Of a DNA stretch of 17,042 nucleotides, positions 1 through 6,706 are shown one piece after another. The position numbers and the translations under genes were made by a program. The stretch comes from Candidatus Eiseniibacteriota bacterium (lineage in GTDB: Bacteria; Joyebacterota; Joyebacteria; Joyebacterales; Joyebacteraceae), in contig JAUWBY010000020.1 in the NCBI GenBank assembly GCA_030609605.1, positions 1 to 17,042 of the forward strand, written 5' to 3'. Within the stretch, counting starts at the first letter, position 1, and the number at the start of each line of letters is the position of its first letter. Below the pieces are notes generated by a model that was not told the DNA's origin, ran no database searches, and saw only the letters and a list, made by a program, of their open reading frames with translations.

Positions 1-57
1 GTATCCATCGGGACACATGAGCACCTCTCTGTCTGCGGGTTCTGATCGACACGCAGT

Positions 58-252
58 CTAACGGAGGCGTCTCTTTGTGTCCCCCTTTCTTCTGTTGGAG
101 CGGCGCCGGGGCCGTCTGAAGCTCTCAGAGGCCAGGATCTCCTTCAACTGCCTATGGGTCCTGGGGCCGAAGCAGGCCAGCTTCCTCACCCGGCTGGGTG
201 GGTTACCATGTACCCATGCGTTGCCTGCGATGTTCTGAGTTGCTCTTGACAT
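58..252 (-). CDS. Doubtful small basic ORF (64 aa)
   Basis: This minus-strand frame runs from an ATG at 252 to a TAG at 58-60. It would encode a very basic protein, with an Arg/Lys-rich C-terminal half (clusters such as RRPRRRSNRRK). I do not recognise a family. About half of its arginine codons are AGA or AGG, which contrasts with the CGN preference of the neighbouring genes, and no good Shine-Dalgarno site precedes the ATG (only a weak AGG). It could be a remnant of a transferred gene, a small nucleic-acid-binding protein, or a chance open frame in GC-rich DNA. The last is the most likely. Confidence 0.15.
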   Translation of the reverse strand: MSRATQNIAGNAWVHGNPPSRVRKLACFGPRTHRQLKEILASESFRRPRRRSNRRKGDTKRRLR

Positions 253-275
253 GAAACCTGATTGAAGTTTAGTCT
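246..275 (+). promoter_or_regulatory. Candidate sigma70-type promoter for gdhA
   Basis: A perfect -35 hexamer TTGACA lies at 246-251. An 18-nt spacer is followed by TAGTCT at 270-275, which matches only three of six positions of a consensus -10. If used, it would give a leader of about 140 nt before gdhA containing the two hairpins at 334-377. The -35 is convincing and the -10 is weak. Confidence 0.35.
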
Positions 276-333
276 TGTAGTCGGATTTGTTCGTCTGCGC
301 GAGCTAGGTGGAGCCATAGTTGATGACATTGGC

Positions 334-377
334 CCACGGAAGCATCGTGGCGCCATCCGTCGGGAGATTCGGATGGC
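334..377 (+). promoter_or_regulatory. Two consecutive leader hairpins before gdhA
   Basis: The first hairpin pairs CCACG (334-338) with CGTGG (346-350) around a 7-nt loop. The second is a perfect 8-bp stem, GCCATCCG (352-359) with CGGATGGC (370-377), closing a 10-nt loop. They are separated by one base and end about 28 nt before the gdhA Shine-Dalgarno site. No T-tract follows, so a simple terminator is unlikely. A role in mRNA stability or leader regulation is inference. Confidence 0.4.
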
Positions 378-421
378 AGTCGCGGTGGCTACCGTGGGCG
401 CATTCAGGAAGGGAGCATCGC

Positions 422-1711
422 ATGACCGGCGGAAGCGCGTACAACCCGTACGAGATGGCACGGGCACAGTTCGACAAGATCGCAGACATGATCGATCTCG
501 ACGCGGGAGCGCGGGACTTCCTGCGCACGCCGATGCGTGAGTATCACTTCACGATCCCGGTGCACATGGACGACGGAAACGTGGAGGTGTTCCAGGGATT
601 CCGGATTCAGCACAACGATGCGCGCGGACCCGGCAAGGGTGGCATCCGATTCCATCCCCAGGAGACAGTTGACACTGTTCGCGCTCTCTCCATGTGGATG
701 ACGTGGAAGTGTGCGGCGGTCGACATCCCCCTGGGAGGCAGCAAGGGGGGAGTGATCTGTGATCCGCACAATCTCAGTCCCCGCGAGCAGGAGGCCATTT
801 GTCGTGGCTTCATCAGGAACCTCGCGCGCAATATCGGGCCTGAGATCGATGTGCCGGCGCCCGACGTTATGACAAACTCGCAGCACATGTTATGGATGCT
901 CGACGAATACGAGCACATCCGAGGAGGGCGCTACCCGGGGATCATCACGGGGAAACCAGTCGGAATGGGCGGCTCGTTGGGCAGGACACAGGCCACAGGC
1001 TACGGCGTCGTCTACACACTGCGCGAAGCTCTGAAGGATCTGAACGTTCGCCCCGGCGACACGACCGCGAGCGTTCAGGGCTTCGGCAATGTGGCGCAGT
1101 ACGCGATTGAGCTGTACAATCAGATAGGTGGAACCGTGATCTGCGTCTCAAGCTGGGATCAGACCGAACAGACCAGCTTCGCTTTCCGGAAGAAGGACGG
1201 CGTCGACCTTGCTGAGCTCCGCGGGATCACCGACCGCTTCGGTGGAATCGATAAGACGAAGGCCGGGGATCTCGGCTACGAAGTGCTGCCCGGTGACGAG
1301 TGGCTTGAGCAGGACGTGGACGTGCTGATTCCGTCCGCCCTCGATAACGCGATCACGGCAGACAACGTAGAGACAATCAGCCGACGCGTGAAGGTCATTG
1401 CTGAAGGCGCCAATGGACCAACGACTCCAGAGGCAGACCAGGTAATCCATGAACGCGGGATATTCATGATTCCCGATTTCCTTGCCAATGCAGGCGGGGT
1501 TACCTGCAGCTACTTCGAGCAGGTCCAGAGCAACATGAACTACTACTGGGAAATGGACGAGGTTCTCGGTAAGCTCGATGTTAAAATGACTGCGGCCTAC
1601 GTCGCCGTCAGTGACCTCGCCCGCAAGCAGGATCTCTACATGCGGGATGCCGCATACGTTCTCTCGATCAATCGTGTCGCCACGGCCTGCCGTGACCGCG
1701 GCTGGATCTAG
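422..1711 (+). CDS. gdhA: Glutamate dehydrogenase (Glu/Leu/Phe/Val dehydrogenase family)
   Basis: Cytosolic enzyme that interconverts L-glutamate with 2-oxoglutarate plus ammonium using NAD(P), linking nitrogen and carbon metabolism. The 429-aa product has the usual length of the small hexameric class. Visible landmarks are the substrate-binding GPGKGGIRFHP near residues 69-79, the catalytic lysine in GGSKGG (K108), the PAPDVMT segment (145-151), GRTQATGYGV (187-196) and the dinucleotide-binding GFGNVA (220-225). EGANGPTTPEAD (328-339) and NAGGVTCSYFEQVQ (356-369) follow. The ATG at 422 is preferred over one at 320 because AGGAAGGGAG lies 6 nt upstream and the alternative N-terminal extension has no family similarity. 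Cofactor preference cannot be read with confidence: strand beta-2 ends in CVSSWD. It is the first gene of a rightward cluster with two PPDK-like genes. Identification is secure; the exact substrate could in principle be another amino acid. Confidence 0.95.
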   Translation: MTGGSAYNPYEMARAQFDKIADMIDLDAGARDFLRTPMREYHFTIPVHMDDGNVEVFQGFRIQHNDARGPGKGGIRFHPQETVDTVRALSMWMTWKCAAVDIPLGGSKGGVICDPHNLSPREQEAICRGFIRNLARNIGPEIDVPAPDVMTNSQHMLWMLDEYEHIRGGRYPGIITGKPVGMGGSLGRTQATGYGVVYTLREALKDLNVRPGDTTASVQGFGNVAQYAIELYNQIGGTVICVSSWDQTEQTSFAFRKKDGVDLAELRGITDRFGGIDKTKAGDLGYEVLPGDEWLEQDVDVLIPSALDNAITADNVETISRRVKVIAEGANGPTTPEADQVIHERGIFMIPDFLANAGGVTCSYFEQVQSNMNYYWEMDEVLGKLDVKMTAAYVAVSDLARKQDLYMRDAAYVLSINRVATACRDRGWI

Positions 1712-1719
1712 GTTCCCGG

Positions 1720-1752
1720 CCGGGGGCGCCTCCTAAGGGGGGCGTCCCCCGG
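1720..1752 (+). terminator. Strong intercistronic hairpin after gdhA
   Basis: Starting 8 nt after the gdhA stop, 1720-1733 pairs with 1738-1752. The stem has 14 pairs, almost all GC, with one bulged T at 1745 and a TAAG tetraloop. It is followed by GGAAACGCAC rather than a T-run, so a classical intrinsic terminator is doubtful. It could act as a partial terminator, a 3'-end stabiliser or a processing site that lets gdhA accumulate above the downstream genes. Confidence 0.6.
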
Positions 1753-1773
1753 AAACGCACAGGGATTTCCCAT

Positions 1774-3519
1774 ATGGCATTTGAACGATCGCAGCTCCCA
1801 CAGTTCGATCGTCACTTCTTCGAAGCAGACCAGACCTTCACCTGCATCGGATCGGGCGCGCTGGGCGGTAAGGCAGCAGGGTTGAATCTGGTACGCGAGA
1901 GGATCCTCACTCGACTCTCCCGGGACGATTTCCCCGGTATCGACATCAACATTCCCACACTGACCGTTCTCACCACCGATCTCTTCGACAGCTTCATGGA
2001 GCGGAACGATCTCTATGAGATCGCGCTGTCCGACAGCCCCGATGAGCGAATAGCTCTCGCGTTCCAGAAGGGTGAGCTTCCGGCCGAGTTCGTCGGGGAT
2101 CTGCGCGCGCTCATTGCGAGTGTACACACACCGCTTGCGATTCGTTCATCAAGCCTTCTTGAAGACGCGCTGGCCCATCCTTTCGCCGGGGTTTACGGTA
2201 CCAAGATGATCCCAAACAACCAGGCGGACACGGATACGCGCTTCCACCGGCTGACCGAAGCGATCAAGTTCGTCTTCGCTTCAACGTTCTTCCAGCAGCC
2301 CAAGAGCTACGTCCGTTCCATAAGGCAGGACCTCAAGTCCGAAAAGATGGCGGTCATCATCCAGGAGGTTGTCGGCACACGCAGAGATGATCGTTTCTAC
2401 CCGGCTGTCTCCGGCGTGGCCCGTTCGTACAGCTACTACCCGAGCGGCCACGCGACTTCTGAAGATGGAGTCGTCAACCTGGCCCTTGGACTTGGCAAGC
2501 AGATCGTCGATGGCGGAATATCCTGGATCTACTCCCCAGCCTACCCCAAGGCGCCACCTCCGTACGCCGGCGCCGGAGACATGCTCAAGAATTCGCAGAC
2601 ACGGTTCTGGGCGGTCCACATGGGACACCCGCCGATGCCCGACCCCATCCGTGAAACCGAGTACCTTGTCCGGTGCGACTTGTCGGTGGCCGAAAAGGAT
2701 GGTTGTCTTGATCATCTTGTGTCCACTTTCGATGCGCGCTCTGAGCGTTTCCGCCCCGGCCTCCACGGAGCGGGGCCGCGGCTGCTTGACTTCGCCCCGA
2801 TACTCTCAATAGGCACGATCCCCTTGAACGACCTCATTCGACCTCTTCTGGATCTTGCGGAGGAAACGCTCGAAACGGCAGTGGAGATCGAATTCGCAGT
2901 GGCGCTTCCGCGCGGCAAGAAGCACAATCCACGATTTGGGTTCCTGCAGGCCCGCCCGATGATGGTGGCCGGCGAAGCGGTCACAGTGGCGGAAGAGGAG
3001 CTTCATGGACCTGCCGTCCTCCTTTCTTCGGACCGGGTGCTCGGCAACGGCACGCGTCATGACATCTGTGACGTAGTCTATCTGAAACCGGACGCGTTCG
3101 AGGCACGCTTCACAGACCGCATGGCAACCGAACTGGACGGTGTGAATCGCGGGCTGGAAGAGGCCGGACACCCATATCTGCTGATAGGATTCGGTCGATG
3201 GGGAAGCTCCGACCCGTGGCTGGGCGTGCCGGTAGACTGGGGGCAAATCAGCGGAGCGCGCGCGATCGTCGAGGCCACACTTCCGCAGATGACGCCGGAC
3301 CTCAGCCAAGGCTCACATTTCTTCCACAACCTGATCAGCTTCGACGTGCTATACCTGTCCGTGCGGCACATGAGCGACTTCAGCATTCAATGGGATTGGC
3401 TGGACAGACAGCCCACCGTTACAGAGACGCAGTTCGTCCGTCACATCCACCTGTCCAGACCTCTCGACATGAAGGTGGACGGCCGAAACGGCAGAGGAGT
3501 GATCCTCTATGCTCGATAA
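1774..3519 (+). CDS. PPDK/PEP-synthase N-terminal (ATP-grasp) domain protein, stand-alone
   Basis: The 581-aa product carries the nucleotide-binding ATP-grasp domain of pyruvate phosphate dikinase and PEP synthase. Visible motifs are GGKAAGL (31-37), LAIRSSSLLED (121-131), IIQEVVGTR (195-203), EIEFA (371-375) and LQARP (391-395). Compared with PPDK, the ATP-site Lys, Arg, second acidic residue and Gln are kept (K33, R124, E373, Q392); the first acidic residue is Glu (E371) where PPDK has Asp. No swivel-domain phosphohistidine motif and no PEP/pyruvate barrel follow. A C-terminal module with GRWGSSD (474-480) and PDLSQGSHFFHNL (508-520) ends the protein. The same order occurs in the next gene, so the two are paralogues. 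The ATG has only a modest AGGG 9 nt upstream. The last 11 nt overlap the next gene, implying coupled translation. It is unlikely to make PEP alone; ATP-dependent phosphotransfer to an unknown acceptor is the inference. Confidence 0.85.
   Translation: MAFERSQLPQFDRHFFEADQTFTCIGSGALGGKAAGLNLVRERILTRLSRDDFPGIDINIPTLTVLTTDLFDSFMERNDLYEIALSDSPDERIALAFQKGELPAEFVGDLRALIASVHTPLAIRSSSLLEDALAHPFAGVYGTKMIPNNQADTDTRFHRLTEAIKFVFASTFFQQPKSYVRSIRQDLKSEKMAVIIQEVVGTRRDDRFYPAVSGVARSYSYYPSGHATSEDGVVNLALGLGKQIVDGGISWIYSPAYPKAPPPYAGAGDMLKNSQTRFWAVHMGHPPMPDPIRETEYLVRCDLSVAEKDGCLDHLVSTFDARSERFRPGLHGAGPRLLDFAPILSIGTIPLNDLIRPLLDLAEETLETAVEIEFAVALPRGKKHNPRFGFLQARPMMVAGEAVTVAEEELHGPAVLLSSDRVLGNGTRHDICDVVYLKPDAFEARFTDRMATELDGVNRGLEEAGHPYLLIGFGRWGSSDPWLGVPVDWGQISGARAIVEATLPQMTPDLSQGSHFFHNLISFDVLYLSVRHMSDFSIQWDWLDRQPTVTETQFVRHIHLSRPLDMKVDGRNGRGVILYAR
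3493..3508 (+). promoter_or_regulatory. Shine-Dalgarno-sequestering hairpin before the 1055-aa gene
   Basis: AGAGGA (3493-3498) pairs perfectly with TCCTCT (3503-3508) around a GTGA loop, which is a GNRA-type tetraloop in RNA. The only Shine-Dalgarno candidate for the ATG at 3509, GAGGAG at 3494-3499, lies inside this stem. The upstream gene is translated through the hairpin to its stop at 3517-3519, so its ribosomes would melt the stem. This is a simple translational-coupling arrangement. Confidence 0.6.
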
Positions 3520-6500
3520 GCACTCACAGACGCACGAGCAGCTCCTTGCGGCGCTGCAGGAACGCGCCAAGGAACTCGACTGCCTCTACCATGTGGAGGA
3601 GACGCTGCGCAAGCACGAGGGATCGCTGGAGGATGCTTTCGCCGCCGTTCTGGAGGTGATCGGTCCCGGGTGGCAACACCCCGACATCTGCAGAGTTGCT
3701 GTGAAGTATGGTGACCTGCTCATCAAATCACAGGACTTCGAGCCGACCCCGTGGGTTCTCGGTGCGGATATCCTGGTGCGGGGAAAGATCGTTGGTAGAC
3801 TTGAGGTCTACTACATGGAGGAGCGGCCTCAGGAGGACGTGGGGCCCTTTCTCAAGGAGGAAACCCAGCTCATTAGGACGATCGCAGGGCTCCTTGGGCA
3901 TTTCATCCTCCATCAATGTCTGAGTAACATGCAAGAGAGCCTGAAAGCGGTGAGAAAGGGCGGTACCGGCGAGACATGGCGGGGACCGCTGGCTCTGCTG
4001 CGAGAATCGGATCGCGCCCTCTATACGCGCATCAACCGCAAGATGCTCAACCATCTGTGTCAGATAGGGATTCCCGAAGCCCAGGGACTGCTCACGGGAG
4101 CCGAGGACGAGAGCAACACCGATTCGAGAGGCGAATCCAATGTTCCCTGTCATCAACACCACGGGTACGATGCACTGCTGTTCAGCGGTCAGCCGTTTGA
4201 GCTGGCAGGTCACCACCTGAGCGACGAGGAGATCCTCTTCCGAGTCCAGAACTGGATGCAGGAAGACAAGGCCAGCAGCTTCCTTCGGGTTCTCAACAAT
4301 CCCCGGTCGCCGCTGCCGGAAATCGTCGACGCCATGCGGCGCTTCCGACACGGGATCCCGGATACGTCGATGCTGAGATCGTCCACAATCAAGACACTGC
4401 GTGTATCCCTTACACAGCGTCTCCTCACCGAGCAGCTCGACTTCGTACGCGTCGCGAAGGACCACGTTGAGATCGCGGACTTCGATGAGTTGTGTACACG
4501 GATGATCATACCGGCCGCTAGCCACGGGCGACTTGGTGGCAAGAGCGCCGGGATGCTGCTGGCTCACCGAATCCTCACTGAGACAGCCAAGTCCGACAAG
4601 ACAGTAGGCGAGATCCGCATTCCGAAGACCTGGTACGTTCCGTCTGATGGAGTGCTTGCCTTCGTGGGCCACAACGATCTCCAGGATGTCATTGAGCAGA
4701 AGTTCAAGGAGACCACTACCATACGGGAGGAGTACCCCGATATCATCCGGCTTTTCAAGAGCTCTACATTCCCACCCCGCATGATGGACGGTCTCTCGGT
4801 CGCACTCGACGATTTCGACGATACCCCCATCATCATCCGCAGCTCCAGCATCCTTGAGGATCGACTGGGCACCGCCTTCTCTGGGAAGTACAAGAGCCTC
4901 TTTCTGGCAAACCAAGGCAGCAAGAGAGAGCGCCTGGAAGCCCTGGCGGATGCCATAGCGGAGGTCTATGCCTCGACGTTCGGTCCCGACCCGATCGAGT
5001 ACCGGCGTGAGCGCGGATTGCTGGAATTCAACGAGGAGATGGGCATTCTCATTCAGGAGGTCGTGGGAACCAGAGTCGGCAGATACTTCTTTCCCGCCTT
5101 CGCAGGCGTGGCATTCAGCAACAACGAGTTCCGCTGGTCTCCCCGCATCAAGCGAGAGGACGGACTCATCCGCATGGTTCCCGGTCTGGGAACGCGCGCT
5201 GTGGACCGCGTGGGGGACGACTTCCCTGTTCTGCTCGTGCCCGGGCAGCCGAAGCTGCGGGTCAACGTGGCCATCGACGAGATCATCCGCTACTCGCCCA
5301 GGTGGATCGACGTCATCAACCTCGAGACAGGCACGCTGGAAACAAAGGATCTCCCCGAACTGCTGCGTGAGGTGGGAACCGACTTCCCAGCCATTGAGAA
5401 GGTGTTCTCAGTCCTGCAGGATGGGATGCTCCAGAAGGCAACGCGCCTTATCGTCGATCCGGGCAAGGATGAGATGGTCGCCACTTTCAACGGGTTGGTC
5501 GACAACACGCCATTTGTGCAGCAGCTGCGCGCCGTCCTCAAAGCACTGGAACACGAACTTGGAGCACCGGTGGACATCGAGTTCGCGCACGATGGCAATG
5601 ACTTCTATCTGCTGCAGTGCCGCCCTCAAGGTAGCGCGGACGAATCGGCGCCCGCACCCATCCCCAAGGACGTTTCCGACGCGGATGTCATCTTCACAGC
5701 CAAGCGCTTCGTCTCCAACGGCTCGCTACCGGATACAACTCACATAGTCTACGTGGATCCGGCCCGCTACGGGGAGCTGTCCAGCCGGGAGGAGATGCTG
5801 GCGGTTGCCCGGGCAGTGGGCAAGCTGAATGCACTTTTACCTAAGCGGAAGTTCATCCTGATGGGTCCGGGACGGTGGGGAAGTCGTGGCGATATGAAGT
5901 TGGGAGTGAGCGTCACATATGCCGACATATCAAACGCGGCCATGCTGATCGAGATCGCGCGCCAGAAGGACGGGTACGTTCCGGACCTTTCCTTCGGCAC
6001 TCATTTCTTCCAGGATCTGGTCGAGTCGCGGATTCGCTATCTGCCGCTCTACCCTGACGACGAGAACGTGAGCTTCAATGAGCGCTTTCTCCTTGCGACA
6101 CCCAATCTGTTGCCGACGATGCTGCCGGAATTCGCTCATCTGGCAGATGTGGTCCGAGTGATCGATGTGCCCGCTGCATCCGATGGACGCATTCTGCGGG
6201 TCTTGCTCAATGCCGATCTTGACGAAGCACTGGCCCTTCTTACGGACGCGGGCGAAGATGAGACCGAACGGACTCCGGCAAGCAGCAAGTCACTACAGAG
6301 ACCTCTGCAATACTGGCAGTGGCGCCTGCGGATGGCCGAGCAGATCGCTTCCGACCTCGACGCCGAACGCTTCGGAGTTGCAGCACTCTATGTCTTCGGC
6401 AGCACAAAGAACGCGACGGCCGGGCCCGGCAGCGATATCGATCTACTGGTCCACTTCCGCGGGTCAGACGAGCAGCGGACGGCGCTTCTGAGCTGGCTCG

Positions 6501-6676
6501 AGGGCTGGGGGTTGTGCCTGAGCGAGATAAACTACCTGCGGACCGGGTATGAGACCGAGAACCTGCTGGACATCCACCTCATCACCGATGACGACATCGC
6601 AAACCGCACCAGCTACGCCGTGAGGATCGATGCCGTAACGGATGCAGCCAGAGAACTGCCATTGCGAAGTTCCTGA
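3509..6676 (+). CDS. GAF-like sensor / PPDK ATP-grasp / nucleotidyltransferase fusion protein
   Basis: The 1055-aa protein has four visible parts. Residues 1-135 form a helical start plus a GAF-like sensor of the type seen in front of some histidine kinases (GPGWQHPD 52-59, GKIVGRLEVYY 92-102, GPFLKEE 112-118). Residues 140-330 are mostly helical and unrecognised. Residues 335-870 repeat the core of the preceding gene: GGKSAGM (343-349), IIIRSSSILED (441-451), LIQEVVGTR (514-522), DIEFA (689-693), QCRPQ (703-707), GPGRWGS (786-792) and PDLSFGTHFF (825-834). K345, R444, D689, E691 and Q703 match the PPDK ATP site. Residues 930-1055 are a Pol-beta-type nucleotidyltransferase with GS (964-965), SDID (975-978) and a third acid at D1021. 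No phosphohistidine swivel or PEP-binding barrel is present. Start at 3509 has GAGGAG 9 nt upstream, in a hairpin. Predicted cytosolic signalling or modifying enzyme; substrate unknown. Confidence 0.85.
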   Translation: MLDKHSQTHEQLLAALQERAKELDCLYHVEETLRKHEGSLEDAFAAVLEVIGPGWQHPDICRVAVKYGDLLIKSQDFEPTPWVLGADILVRGKIVGRLEVYYMEERPQEDVGPFLKEETQLIRTIAGLLGHFILHQCLSNMQESLKAVRKGGTGETWRGPLALLRESDRALYTRINRKMLNHLCQIGIPEAQGLLTGAEDESNTDSRGESNVPCHQHHGYDALLFSGQPFELAGHHLSDEEILFRVQNWMQEDKASSFLRVLNNPRSPLPEIVDAMRRFRHGIPDTSMLRSSTIKTLRVSLTQRLLTEQLDFVRVAKDHVEIADFDELCTRMIIPAASHGRLGGKSAGMLLAHRILTETAKSDKTVGEIRIPKTWYVPSDGVLAFVGHNDLQDVIEQKFKETTTIREEYPDIIRLFKSSTFPPRMMDGLSVALDDFDDTPIIIRSSSILEDRLGTAFSGKYKSLFLANQGSKRERLEALADAIAEVYASTFGPDPIEYRRERGLLEFNEEMGILIQEVVGTRVGRYFFPAFAGVAFSNNEFRWSPRIKREDGLIRMVPGLGTRAVDRVGDDFPVLLVPGQPKLRVNVAIDEIIRYSPRWIDVINLETGTLETKDLPELLREVGTDFPAIEKVFSVLQDGMLQKATRLIVDPGKDEMVATFNGLVDNTPFVQQLRAVLKALEHELGAPVDIEFAHDGNDFYLLQCRPQGSADESAPAPIPKDVSDADVIFTAKRFVSNGSLPDTTHIVYVDPARYGELSSREEMLAVARAVGKLNALLPKRKFILMGPGRWGSRGDMKLGVSVTYADISNAAMLIEIARQKDGYVPDLSFGTHFFQDLVESRIRYLPLYPDDENVSFNERFLLATPNLLPTMLPEFAHLADVVRVIDVPAASDGRILRVLLNADLDEALALLTDAGEDETERTPASSKSLQRPLQYWQWRLRMAEQIASDLDAERFGVAALYVFGSTKNATAGPGSDIDLLVHFRGSDEQRTALLSWLEGWGLCLSEINYLRTGYETENLLDIHLITDDDIANRTSYAVRIDAVTDAARELPLRSS

Positions 6677-6706
6677 GGCGACCGTCAGCACAATTCCCTG
6701 GTCGCC
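6677..6706. terminator. Candidate bidirectional terminator between convergent genes
   Basis: GGCGACC (6677-6683) pairs with GGTCGCC (6700-6706), a perfect 7-bp GC-rich stem with a 16-nt loop. The left arm begins directly after the stop of the rightward gene, and the loop holds the stop codon of the leftward gene. The loop is long and no T-run is evident on either strand, so the terminator role is tentative. Confidence 0.3.

Larger units (their letters stand above)
1..421. other. Upstream region without a confident gene
   Basis: No frame here shows a recognisable protein family. The right part holds a candidate promoter (TTGACA at 246-251) and two consecutive hairpins just ahead of gdhA, so it most likely serves as the gdhA promoter and leader. 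The left part contains only a 64-codon minus-strand reading frame of doubtful reality, listed separately. I see no tRNA, terminator or mobile-element end in the first 240 bases. Confidence 0.6.

Noticed and set aside
320..421. An upstream ATG that would extend glutamate dehydrogenase by 34 residues
   Set aside because: The extension has no resemblance to the family, would cover the leader hairpins, and the ATG at 422 has a much better ribosome site.
1774..3519. Calling this gene a complete PEP synthase or pyruvate phosphate dikinase
   Set aside because: Only the ATP-grasp part is visible. The phosphohistidine swivel and the PEP/pyruvate barrel are absent, and the protein is far shorter than the complete enzymes.
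3728..4915. A 395-codon open frame on the minus strand
   Set aside because: It is antisense to the 1055-aa protein, whose motifs continue throughout this stretch. No ribosome site or domain pattern supports the minus frame.
4968..5747. A 259-codon plus-strand frame rich in Ser, Arg and Trp
   Set aside because: It is an alternate frame inside the PPDK ATP-grasp region of the 1055-aa gene, with low-complexity composition typical of a shifted frame.
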